Part shown: positions 1-6,331 of the stretch, piece after piece | How the letters are laid out: each line of letters begins with the position of its first letter | Position numbering within the stretch: position 1 is the first letter of the stretch | From: Candidatus Merdenecus merdavium | GTDB taxonomy: Bacteria > Bacillota > Clostridia > Lachnospirales > Lachnospiraceae | DNA: 6,714 nt | Direction: 5' to 3' | NCBI GenBank assembly: GCA_018715425.1 | Contig: DVLR01000136.1 | Span: 1 to 6,714 of the forward strand | Translations under genes and position numbers: made by a program | The notes under the pieces: model-generated | What the model was told of the DNA's origin: nothing | The model's database searches: none | What the model saw: the letters and a program-made list of their open reading frames with translations, nothing else

Positions 1-659
1 TCAGATAATACAATACTTCTAGTATTTAAAGTATGAGGAGCAATTGGTGTTAATAAAATTGTTGGTGCCAAAGGGGATATAATAGGCCCCCCAACAGATA
101 AGCTGTAACCTGTTGAGCCTGTGGGAGTAGAAACAATGATTCCATCTGCACTGTAAGAATTTAAATATTTACCTGATACATAGATATTGATATCAATCAA
201 CCTTAAATGGCCATTACGTCCAATCACAATATCATTCAATGCAATATCTTTGTCTATGATCTTATTCCCTCTATAAATTGTTCCTTCCAGCATCATTCTT
301 TTTTCGATACTATACTTATTCATAGATAATTGATCTAAGGCAGGAATAATATTTTCTTTATCGATCTCGGCTAGGTAACCTAATGTACCCAGGTTAATTC
401 CTAAAAGTGGCAGCTCACGCCCTATTAAATCCCTAGAGGCCTGAATAAGTGTACCATCACCACCTAATACAAGTACGCATTCCACATCTTCTGGAATTAA
501 TCTTGCATCAGTATAACGATAAGATTTTTGATCCGTAGAGATGAGATGTTCCTGAGTGATACATTCCTTACCTTTTTTGATCAAATAGTCTTGTACTAAT
601 TTCGTTGTTTTAAAATCTGGATCTTTTAACGTATTGGTAATTATGTAAAATTTATTCAT
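1..659 (-). CDS. nadK: NAD kinase (partial, C-terminus beyond left edge)
   Basis: ATP-dependent NAD kinase phosphorylates the 2'-hydroxyl of NAD to make NADP in the cytoplasm, and is the main source of NADP(H). I translated it by hand: 219 codons run open to the window edge without a stop. The family signatures are in order and intact: GGDGT at residues 66-70 (nucleotide-binding loop with the catalytic Asp), GINLGTLGYLAE at 87-98, the LND motif at 141-143, the long glycine-rich signature ADGIIVSTPTGSTGYSLS at 171-188, and the HTLNTRSIVL segment at 209-218. Bacterial NadK proteins are usually about 260-290 residues, so perhaps 45-70 are missing. The ATG at 659 lies 12 bp after the tlyA stop. 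A GGAGG (663-667) sits only 3 nt ahead of it, a short spacing, but no other start is better. It is the last visible gene of the nusB operon; argR and recN commonly follow in related genomes (family knowledge, not seen here). Confidence 0.96.
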   Translation of the reverse strand, partial: MNKFYIITNTLKDPDFKTTKLVQDYLIKKGKECITQEHLISTDQKSYRYTDARLIPEDVECVLVLGGDGTLIQASRDLIGRELPLLGINLGTLGYLAEIDKENIIPALDQLSMNKYSIEKRMMLEGTIYRGNKIIDKDIALNDIVIGRNGHLRLIDINIYVSGKYLNSYSADGIIVSTPTGSTGYSLSVGGPIISPLAPTILLTPIAPHTLNTRSIVLS

Positions 660-671
660 CTTCCTCCACCA

Positions 672-1475
672 CTACAATGTTTCATGTGCTTTCTCTACGA
701 TACTTTGAATTTGCTCCGACATATCCTTTGTTTCTTTTTGTTCTTTTTGATTCTTTATATATAAAAGATATTCAATGTTACCTTCTGGGCCTTTTATTGG
801 CGAAAAACTTAATCCACAAATAGAAAAGCCTATGGAAAAAGCGTAATCAACCACTTGATGAATCACTTCTATATGGGTTGATTTTTCTCTTACTACGCCC
901 TTTTTCCCAACCTTTTCTCTGCCAGCCTCAAATTGAGGCTTAATAAGGCAAACAACTTCCCCATCTACCGCTAATAATTGTTTCACTGGCTGTAGTACTT
1001 TTGTAAGTGAAATAAATGATACGTCAATGGAAGTAAAGAAAATCTCGTCTTGGATATCTTCTTTTACTACATATCGAATATTGGTTCGTTCCATACATAC
1101 TACTCGTTCATCTTGTCTTAGCTTCCAGTCTAGCTGACCGTGTCCTACATCTATAGCATATACTTTTACTGCTCCATTTTGGAGCATACAATCTGTAAAA
1201 CCTCCAGTAGAAGAACCTACATCCATGCAAATCTTATCTTTTAGTGAAAGAGGAAACTCCTTCATGGCTTTTTCAAGTTTCAAACCTCCTCGGCTGACAT
1301 AAGGTAATGTTTTTCCTCTTACTTCAATATTTGATTTCACATCGAACATTGATCCAGCTTTATCTTCTCGTTCTCCATCTACAAAGACGCTTCCAGACAT
1401 AATGATAGCCTTTGCTTTTTCCCTTGAGCCTGCCAGCTGTCTATCTACTAATAATACATCTAAACGTTCTTTCAT
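672..1475 (-). CDS. tlyA: TlyA-family rRNA (cytidine-2'-O)-methyltransferase
   Basis: S4-domain, FtsJ-like SAM-dependent methyltransferase of the TlyA/YqxC family. Characterised members 2'-O-methylate cytidines of 23S rRNA (C1920) and, in some species, 16S rRNA (C1409). The 267-residue protein has an N-terminal S4 RNA-binding domain (about 3-60) and then a Rossmann methyltransferase domain with SAM motif DVGSSTGGFTD at 85-95. The four catalytic residues reported for the Mycobacterium tuberculosis enzyme (K69, D154, K182, E238) align with K66 in SRGGLKL, D151 in DVSFISL, K179 in IKPQFE and E235 in GNIEYLL, all with the same offset of three. A Lys/Glu/Gln-rich linker (241-251) leads to a short final helix. 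The start ATG has AAGGA about 8 nt upstream, and the gap after dxs is 42 bp with no terminator. Some relatives are annotated as hemolysins, which is probably a legacy name. The exact rRNA target is inferred, not visible. Confidence 0.95.
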   Translation of the reverse strand: MKERLDVLLVDRQLAGSREKAKAIIMSGSVFVDGEREDKAGSMFDVKSNIEVRGKTLPYVSRGGLKLEKAMKEFPLSLKDKICMDVGSSTGGFTDCMLQNGAVKVYAIDVGHGQLDWKLRQDERVVCMERTNIRYVVKEDIQDEIFFTSIDVSFISLTKVLQPVKQLLAVDGEVVCLIKPQFEAGREKVGKKGVVREKSTHIEVIHQVVDYAFSIGFSICGLSFSPIKGPEGNIEYLLYIKNQKEQKETKDMSEQIQSIVEKAHETL

Positions 1476-1517
1476 CCTAATTTCCTTTACTTTCTCAAAA
1501 CCTAATAAGTAGACTTT

Positions 1518-3383
1518 TTACAATCCCACATAGGAGGTTACTATTTTCTTTTTAATGGACTCCCAATCCAATAGGGTCTCTTTTTTTAATAATTCAACAT
1601 TTCCATGTTCTATATAATCATCTGGAAGGGTAATGTTCAACACTTTCGTTTGGTATCCACATTCATTCATGAAATCTAAGACTTTTTCCCCATATCCTCC
1701 ACTTTTTACGTTTTCTTCCAAGGTTACGATTAACTTGTGATCCTTTACAAGATTGCGAATCATATCCTCATCAATGGGCTTAATAAACCTAGCATTGATC
1801 AAGGAACAATTATATCCTACTTCTTTTAATGCTCGACGCACTTCTACCGATGTCTTTACCATACTACCCACGGCTACTAAGGCAATATCGGATTCATCGT
1901 AAATAACTTCACTCTTTCCGTATTCTATAGGGGCACGATATTCTTTCAAACCATCGTAAGCTTCCCCTCTAGGATAGCGAAGAGCCATAGGACCTTCATA
2001 ATCTACTGCATATTTTAACATATCTGACAACTCCCATTTGTTTTTAGGAGCCATAATATGCATATTAGGAATACTAGATAAGAATGATATATCAAAGATA
2101 CCTTGATGGGTTTCTCCATCACTACCAACTAAACCAGCTCGATCTATGGCAAAGACTACTGGAAGGTTCTGTATACATACATCATGTAAAACTTGATCAT
2201 ATGCCCTTTGTAAGAAAGAAGAATAAATAGCCACAATTGGTTTTAACCCAGCTGCTGCAAGTCCTGCCGCAAAAGTAACAGCATGTTCTTCTGCAATTCC
2301 AACATCAAAAAAACGTTTTGGAAACATATTTTTAAATCGTTTTAAACCAGTACCATCTGGCATGGCTGCAGTAATTGCCACAACCTTATCGTCCCTTTGC
2401 CCTAGTTTACACATGACTGTGGAAAATACATCGGTATACGTTGATTTTGTTTTTTTATTAATTGGCAAACCATTCTCTATATTAAAAGGCTCAGCGCCGT
2501 GAAATCTAGCTGGATGTCTTTCTGCTGGTTCAAATCCTTTACCTTTCTTAGTTAAGACATGAACAATCACTGCACTATTTAGCTTTTTCGCCTCTTGAAA
2601 GGTTGAAATCAACTGTGGGATATTATGACCATCTACAGGTCCTAAGTAAGTAATTCCCATCTCTTCAAATAACATACCTGGTATTACCAATTGTTTAATA
2701 CCACTCTTTGTCCGTTTGATTTTATCTACAATTACGTCTCCGTAAACGGGAACCTTATTTAAGGTATTTGTAATACCAGTCTTTAAACCTGTATAAGCTT
2801 TGGCAGTGCGAATCCTTCCAAGGTAAGTCGACATACCACCGACGTTTTCTGATATAGACATATTATTATCATTTAGCACAATAATCATATTGCTCTTGAT
2901 TCTTGCAGCATTATTTAAGGCTTCATATGCCATACCACTGGTTAGTGCACCATCACCAATAACTGAAATCACACTATTGTGTTCACCTAAAATTTCTCTG
3001 GCTTCAACATAACCCAAACCGGCTGAAATGGAAGTGGAACTATGACCGGTATCAAAAGAATCACATGGACTTTCTTTTCTTTTAGGAAATCCACTCATCC
3101 CACCGTATTTACGAAGTTCATCAAAACCATCTCGCCTACCTGTTAAGATCTTATGGGTGTAGGACTGATGACCAACATCCCAAATAATTTTATCTTCAGG
3201 AAGATGAAAGACTAGATGTAAGGCCATAGTAAGCTCTACAACACCAAGATTAGATGCTAAATGACCGCCTGAAACACTTATTTTCCCAATAAGAAATTCA
3301 CGCAGTTCTCTAGCTAGTTGTTTTAATTCATTTTTATTTAATTTCTTAATATCATTTGCTTGTTGTATTTTATTTAATACCAC
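1518..3383 (-). CDS. dxs: 1-deoxy-D-xylulose-5-phosphate synthase
   Basis: Thiamine-diphosphate enzyme that condenses pyruvate with glyceraldehyde 3-phosphate to give DXP, the first step of the MEP route to isoprenoids. It is cytoplasmic and usually dimeric. With the start chosen here it is 621 residues, the normal family length. Visible motifs are SGGHLAS at 38-44 (His41, near the cofactor), the GDG...LNDNN thiamine/Mg motif at 143-145 and 170-174, GIAEEHAVT with catalytic Glu365, Tyr387 and Arg393 in the YSSFLQR segment, and DRAGLVGSDGETHQG at 414-428 with His426. These match the E. coli residues H49, E370, Y392, R398 and H431. The C-terminal transketolase-like domain is complete. The start is GTG at 3383, with GAGGTGA 5 nt ahead. 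The alternative GTG at 3392 adds three residues but lies inside that Shine-Dalgarno sequence. It follows ispA by 11 bp, which puts two isoprenoid steps side by side. Confidence 0.97.
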   Translation of the reverse strand: MVLNKIQQANDIKKLNKNELKQLARELREFLIGKISVSGGHLASNLGVVELTMALHLVFHLPEDKIIWDVGHQSYTHKILTGRRDGFDELRKYGGMSGFPKRKESPCDSFDTGHSSTSISAGLGYVEAREILGEHNSVISVIGDGALTSGMAYEALNNAARIKSNMIIVLNDNNMSISENVGGMSTYLGRIRTAKAYTGLKTGITNTLNKVPVYGDVIVDKIKRTKSGIKQLVIPGMLFEEMGITYLGPVDGHNIPQLISTFQEAKKLNSAVIVHVLTKKGKGFEPAERHPARFHGAEPFNIENGLPINKKTKSTYTDVFSTVMCKLGQRDDKVVAITAAMPDGTGLKRFKNMFPKRFFDVGIAEEHAVTFAAGLAAAGLKPIVAIYSSFLQRAYDQVLHDVCIQNLPVVFAIDRAGLVGSDGETHQGIFDISFLSSIPNMHIMAPKNKWELSDMLKYAVDYEGPMALRYPRGEAYDGLKEYRAPIEYGKSEVIYDESDIALVAVGSMVKTSVEVRRALKEVGYNCSLINARFIKPIDEDMIRNLVKDHKLIVTLEENVKSGGYGEKVLDFMNECGYQTKVLNITLPDDYIEHGNVELLKKETLLDWESIKKKIVTSYVGL

Positions 3384-3388
3384 CAATC

Positions 3389-3395
3389 TCACCTC
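3389..3395 (-). promoter_or_regulatory. Ribosome binding site deciding the dxs start
   Basis: The minus strand reads GAGGTGA here, a 7-base match to the complement of the 16S rRNA 3' end (AAGGAGGTGATC). It overlaps the last base of the ispA TAG stop and stands 5 nt before GTG 3383. It would overlap the longer-start GTG at 3392 and is only 2 nt from TTG 3386. Hence 3383 is preferred. Confidence 0.7.
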
Positions 3396-4282
3396 TAATT
3401 CTCTCGATACACCAATTGAAGAATCAATAATCTTAAAAATTCATTATTTTTAGGAAGAGAATCCAAAAGTTCCATAGCCGTTTCTGCCATCTTAAGGGCG
3501 TCTCTCTTTGCAGCTTCTATTCCGTGTAATGTCACATAGGTGGTTTTGTGATTTTTTTCGTCACTGTTGATTGGTTTACCCAACAACTCTACTGTACTAG
3601 TAACATCTAGAATATCATCTTGAATCTGAAAACTAATTCCCACTAAAGTTGCAATTTTTTCGATTACTTCAATTTCCTCTTGAGTCGCCCCTGCTAAAGT
3701 TGCCCCAATCATCATGGATGCCTCAATTAAAGCAGCGGTTTTTAGGCGAAAAATGAAATCTAAGGTCTTCCCATCAATATTTTTTCCTTCGGATTCAATA
3801 TCAACAGTCTGACCACCAATCATCCCAAAAACTCCTGATTTTTTACTGAGGATCCTTATAGCTTTTGCTGTAAGCTCTATATCTCCTGGCATTGAAAATG
3901 CCTGACATGCCGTTTCGAAAGCATAGTTTAGTAAGCCATCTCCAGCTAAAATCCCCATTGCCTCGCCATATATGATATGAGTGGTTTTACGCCCTCTGCG
4001 ATAATCATCGTTATCCATAGCTGGTAAATCATCATGGATGAGAGAATACGTATGGATCATTTCTATGGCGGCCATAAAAGGCTCTATGACTTTTTGAGTA
4101 CCACCAAACATACGGTACGTTTCTTCCATTAACATAGGGCGTAGTTTTTTACCACCAGAACTCATACTATAATGCATTGCTTCAAAAATGGTCTTCTGCA
4201 ATCCTTCTTCTTTTGGAAGATAGGTAAGAATCATTTTTTGAATGTTCTCTGCCTTCTGTCTCATCTCTTCTTTAACGTTCAT
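3395..4282 (-). CDS. ispA: Farnesyl diphosphate synthase (geranyltranstransferase)
   Basis: Trans-type prenyltransferase that adds isopentenyl diphosphate to dimethylallyl and geranyl diphosphate to make farnesyl diphosphate, the precursor for undecaprenyl lipids and quinones. With the chosen start it has 295 residues, normal for bacterial (type II) FPP synthase. It shows GGKKLRP at 43-49, the first aspartate-rich motif DDLPAMD at 84-90 preceded by HTYSLIH (the two-residue insertion PA in this motif is typical of bacterial FPPS), the GQTVDIESEG segment at 157-166, the second motif FQIQDDILD at 218-226, and GKPINSDEKNHKTTY after it. The ATG at 4282 is preferred because GGAGAG lies just ahead. 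The upstream ATG at 4294 has no ribosome site and is part of that signal. It overlaps the end of xseB by 11 bp, which suggests translational coupling. Product chain length is inferred from motifs; geranylgeranyl synthase is less likely. Confidence 0.95.
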   Translation of the reverse strand: MNVKEEMRQKAENIQKMILTYLPKEEGLQKTIFEAMHYSMSSGGKKLRPMLMEETYRMFGGTQKVIEPFMAAIEMIHTYSLIHDDLPAMDNDDYRRGRKTTHIIYGEAMGILAGDGLLNYAFETACQAFSMPGDIELTAKAIRILSKKSGVFGMIGGQTVDIESEGKNIDGKTLDFIFRLKTAALIEASMMIGATLAGATQEEIEVIEKIATLVGISFQIQDDILDVTSTVELLGKPINSDEKNHKTTYVTLHGIEAAKRDALKMAETAMELLDSLPKNNEFLRLLILQLVYREN

Positions 4283-4493
4283 GTATCTCTCCATTTTCGT
4301 TTATTAACAGCATATTTTTCTCGACCCTATCAATCTTATCATTGCAATATTTTAGTAATTTCATACCTTCGTGATATAATTGGAAGGAATCTTCTAAAGT
4401 TACCTCTCTACTTTCTAGTTTTTTTATCATTTCATCTAATTCTTTAAAAGCAGTTTCTACTGTTTTTTCTTCTAATTTTTCTTTGTTTTCCAT
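4272..4493 (-). CDS. xseB: Exodeoxyribonuclease VII small subunit
   Basis: Small subunit of exonuclease VII, the single-strand-specific DNA exonuclease. Several copies bind the coiled-coil arm of each XseA large subunit and are needed for activity. The 73-residue protein is typical in size and nearly all helical. The family core is visible: TAFKELDEMIKKLES at 14-28, then VTLEDSFQLYHEGMKLLKYC at 31-50 and a second helix through about residue 61. The usual Gly in the LE-x-Gly turn is Arg29 here, a mild change. ATG 4493 starts 4 bp after the xseA TGA. Its ribosome site is weak: AAAAGG (4507-4512) is 13 nt away, so reinitiation by ribosomes finishing xseA is likely. An ATT codon at 4502 would have better spacing, but ATT starts are very rare. 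The 3' end overlaps ispA. Confidence 0.93.
   Translation of the reverse strand: MENKEKLEEKTVETAFKELDEMIKKLESREVTLEDSFQLYHEGMKLLKYCNDKIDRVEKNMLLINENGEIHER
4287..4292 (-). promoter_or_regulatory. Ribosome binding site deciding the ispA start
   Basis: The minus strand reads GGAGAG inside the 3' end of xseB, with 6 nt between GGAG and ATG 4282. The competing upstream ATG (4294) shares its G with this site and has only an AT-rich stretch before it, so 4282 is the more credible start. Confidence 0.65.
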
Positions 4494-4497
4494 GATA

Positions 4498-5709
4498 TCA
4501 ATCGAACCTTTTCACTTTCTCTTTACTATTGACTGTAGTTTCTAAGTTTCCATTGCTAAGAGCTACATGGATGGTACTGCCCACGGATACACTTTCTATA
4601 TCTGTGATAGCCTTTCCACTATCATCTGATACAAAGGAATATCCTTGATTCAATTTAGTTAAAGGCGATAAGCCCTCTATCTTTTCTATGTATATCTGCA
4701 ATTGATGTCTGGATTTTTGAATAGATTGTGTCATAAGTCTTTCTAACTGATCCTCACGATCCATCAAATATTGTCTTTTTTCTCGAATCATATTTTCTGG
4801 ACTTAGAAATTTGATTTTCATTTCATAGCGATCATATAGATTTTTGTAAAACTCTATTTTATTAGATAGGCTTACTTTCATTCTTCTATTATATTCATCC
4901 ATTCGATCTAGAAAAGCTCTAAAATCATCTACTGCAAGTTCTGCTGCAGCCGATGGAGTCGGTGCCCTTAAATCTGATACAAAATCTGCAATGGTAGTAT
5001 CTGTTTCATGACCCACAGCCGAGATAATAGGTGTTTTACAATCAAAGATGGCTCTTGCAACGATTTCCTCATTAAAAGCCCAAAGATCTTCAATGGATCC
5101 ACCACCTCGACCAACAATCATTGTGTCAACTCCATATTCATCTAAGGTCTTAATCCCTTTGACGATACTTGCAGCTGCACCTTCCCCTTGTACCAATGCG
5201 GGGTATAAAATCAATTGAATATAAGGATTCCTTCTATAGGATATATTGATGATATCCTGGATTGCAGCTCCTGTTGAGGCTGTTACAATTCCTAGTGTTT
5301 TTATATGATTGGGAATAGGTTGTTTATATTCTCTTGCAAACATTCCCATCTCTTCTAGTTCTTTTTTTAAAGCTTCAAATTTTTCGTAAAGAAGACCACG
5401 ACCTTCTAAACGGATTTCTTTTGCATATAACTGGTATCTCCCATCACGTTCGTATACATTAACATTACCATGAATGACAACACGTTGTCCATCTTTCATA
5501 GGAAAAGCTAAGCCTTTTCGTTGTCCAGCAAACATGACACAAGTAATGGCACCATGCTGGTCTTTTAGTGAGAAATAAATATGTCCCGATGTATGATATT
5601 TACAATTAGACACTTCTCCACTTACAGAAATTTTGCTTAGCAGAAAATCTTGAGTAAACATGTTTTTTATATACGAATTGACCTGAGAAACGGAATAAAC
5701 ACGTTCCAT
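4498..5709 (-). CDS. xseA: Exodeoxyribonuclease VII large subunit
   Basis: Catalytic subunit of exonuclease VII, which degrades single-stranded DNA from both ends to oligonucleotides and acts in repair. With the chosen start it has 403 residues. An N-terminal OB-fold (about 1-100) carries GEVSNCKYHTSGHIYFSLKD at 31-50. The nuclease core follows with VTASTGAAIQDI at 142-153, VGRGGGSIEDLWAFNEE at 199-215 and SAVGHETDTTIADFVSDLRA at 230-249. Residues D152, R201, H234 and D237 correspond to the E. coli residues D155, R205, H238 and D241 reported as essential. A long coiled-coil (about 260-345) binds XseB, and the conserved tail SPLTKLNQGYSFV begins at 348. ATG 5709 gives the usual MxRVYSVSQVN start, with GGAGG 5 nt ahead. 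ATG 5721 in the same frame lies within that signal. It is 17 bp after nusB and 4 bp before xseB. Confidence 0.96.
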   Translation of the reverse strand: MERVYSVSQVNSYIKNMFTQDFLLSKISVSGEVSNCKYHTSGHIYFSLKDQHGAITCVMFAGQRKGLAFPMKDGQRVVIHGNVNVYERDGRYQLYAKEIRLEGRGLLYEKFEALKKELEEMGMFAREYKQPIPNHIKTLGIVTASTGAAIQDIINISYRRNPYIQLILYPALVQGEGAAASIVKGIKTLDEYGVDTMIVGRGGGSIEDLWAFNEEIVARAIFDCKTPIISAVGHETDTTIADFVSDLRAPTPSAAAELAVDDFRAFLDRMDEYNRRMKVSLSNKIEFYKNLYDRYEMKIKFLSPENMIREKRQYLMDREDQLERLMTQSIQKSRHQLQIYIEKIEGLSPLTKLNQGYSFVSDDSGKAITDIESVSVGSTIHVALSNGNLETTVNSKEKVKRFD

Positions 5710-5714
5710 TCTAT

Positions 5715-5719
5715 CCTCC
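5715..5719 (-). promoter_or_regulatory. Ribosome binding site deciding the xseA start
   Basis: The minus strand reads GGAGG, 5 nt before ATG 5709. The in-frame upstream ATG at 5721 contributes its own G to this site, so it cannot be served by it. This favours the 403-residue XseA, which also has the usual family N-terminus. Confidence 0.75.
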
Positions 5720-5726
5720 ATTTCAT

Positions 5727-6125
5727 CTATGCTATGATCTTACCTAGTACTCCATTAATAAATGCTGGTGAATCGTCACCGCCGTATATTTTTGCAATTT
5801 CTACAGCTTCATTGATAGCAACGTTGGTTGGAATATCATCATCAAATTTGATTTCAAAAACAGCTAAACGGATAATCCCTAAATCTACTTTACCCATCCG
5901 CTTCGTATTCCATCCTTTTGCTGAAACATTAATGATTTGATCAATCTCTTCTAAGTGTTCCATCACCAAATTGTATTTATTCTGAATATAATCATAATTT
6001 TTAGGTTTTATTTCTTCAATGGTTTCAAAGTAAACTTGAAACTGTTGTGGCATTTCTTCTATATTATAAAACTCAATTCGATAAAGCAATTTAAAAATAT
6101 GCTCTCTTATTTCTCTTCTCGTCAT
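5727..6125 (-). CDS. nusB: Transcription antitermination factor NusB
   Basis: NusB binds the boxA RNA element together with NusE (ribosomal protein S10) and promotes processive transcription of rRNA operons. The 132-residue all-helical protein matches the family in length and pattern. The N-terminal MTRREIREHIFKLLYRIEF is the basic boxA-contacting helix. In the C-terminal half are GWNTKRMGKVDLGIIRLAVFEI at about 71-92, the IPTNVAINEAVEIAKIYGG segment at 98-116, and SPAFINGVLGKI at 119-130. ATG 6125 is preceded by GAGGAAA at a good distance (AGGA ends 6 nt away). It is the first gene of the seven-gene minus-strand operon, separated from asp23 by a terminator and a probable promoter. An ORF of 25 codons overlaps its start codon out of frame. 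Confidence 0.96.
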   Translation of the reverse strand: MTRREIREHIFKLLYRIEFYNIEEMPQQFQVYFETIEEIKPKNYDYIQNKYNLVMEHLEEIDQIINVSAKGWNTKRMGKVDLGIIRLAVFEIKFDDDIPTNVAINEAVEIAKIYGGDDSPAFINGVLGKIIA

Positions 6126-6200
6126 GCTCTTTCCTCGTTTCCATATACGTTTTTATGTTCATTAAAATTATGGATCCATCTTCTAGTCTTCTTACTCATT

Positions 6201-6229
6201 TAATCCAAGAATAGGATTTCGATTGTCAA
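6201..6229 (-). promoter_or_regulatory. Candidate promoter for the nusB operon
   Basis: A perfect -35 hexamer, TTGACA, is read on the minus strand at 6224-6229. The -10 is weak. GGATTA lies at 17-bp spacing (6201-6206), GATTAA at 18, and TTAAAT (4 of 6) at 20. Transcription would begin near 6193, about 70 nt before the nusB ATG. The location directly after the asp23 terminator supports a promoter, but the poor -10 keeps the call tentative. Confidence 0.4.
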
Positions 6230-6239
6230 ATTCTTGGAT
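6203..6239. repeat. 10-bp perfect inverted repeat in the nusB upstream region
   Basis: ATCCAAGAAT at 6203-6212 is matched exactly by ATTCTTGGAT at 6230-6239, with a 17-bp spacer. The arms have only 3 G/C of 10, and no T-run follows on either strand, so it is not a terminator by itself. The spacer contains the TTGACA hexamer of the candidate nusB promoter, and the left arm overlaps where the -10 would be. It could be an operator for a dimeric regulator or an RNA hairpin; no regulator can be named. Confidence 0.55.
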
Positions 6240-6243
6240 ATAT

Positions 6244-6297
6244 GAAAAAGGGTTGCTGTAAAATGAATGCTAAAGTATCCATCATTTCACAACAACC
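6244..6297 (-). terminator. Rho-independent terminator after asp23
   Basis: On the minus strand GGTTGTTGTGAAATGA (6297 to 6282) pairs with TCATTTTACAGCAACC (6266 to 6251) in a 16-bp stem with two G-U pairs and a 15-nt loop, followed by C then TTTTT (6249 to 6245). The two G-U pairs would be A-C mismatches in a plus-strand RNA, and a T-run follows only on the minus side, so the terminator is directional. It begins 34 nt past the asp23 stop codon. Confidence 0.85.
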
Positions 6298-6331
6298 TCA
6301 TTATACTACATTTCTTACAAATGAAAAAGAA

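Larger units (their letters stand above)
6126..6331. other. Intergenic region between asp23 and nusB
   Basis: This is the only sizeable gap in the window. Reading along the minus strand it holds 34 nt after the asp23 stop, an intrinsic terminator, a 10-bp inverted repeat with a TTGACA hexamer in its loop, and a stretch of about 70 nt that leads to the nusB ribosome site. A 25-codon ORF (6199 to 6122) spans that last stretch and ends in an ATGA overlap with nusB. In some Firmicutes other small genes sit near asp23, such as amaP or a DUF2273 membrane protein. Neither is present here. Confidence 0.7.

Noticed and set aside
725..755. Low-complexity A-rich run in the tlyA 3' end
   Set aside because: It encodes the charged Lys/Glu/Gln linker before the last helix. 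The frame is kept, and there is no sign of expansion or slippage.
1476..1517. Possible transcription break between dxs and tlyA
   Set aside because: The 42-bp gap shows neither a hairpin with a T-run nor a convincing promoter, only the tlyA ribosome site.
4172..4447. 91-codon plus-strand ORF antisense to xseB and ispA
   Set aside because: It lies opposite two well-supported genes, has no ribosome site that stands out, and its Phe/Leu-rich content is what the complement of charged helical genes gives.
6170..6179. 10-bp palindrome ATGGATCCAT upstream of nusB
   Set aside because: It has no loop and no repeat partner, and such short palindromes are common. It is probably chance.
5650..6203. Two plus-strand ORFs (5650-5940, 5955-6203) antisense to xseA and nusB
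   Set aside because: They are shadows of intact minus-strand genes with full family motifs, and neither resembles a known protein.
6300..6305. Perfect TATAAT on the minus strand just after asp23
   Set aside because: There is no -35 match at 16-18 bp and no extended -10 TG, and RNA from it would run straight into the terminator at 6297-6244.
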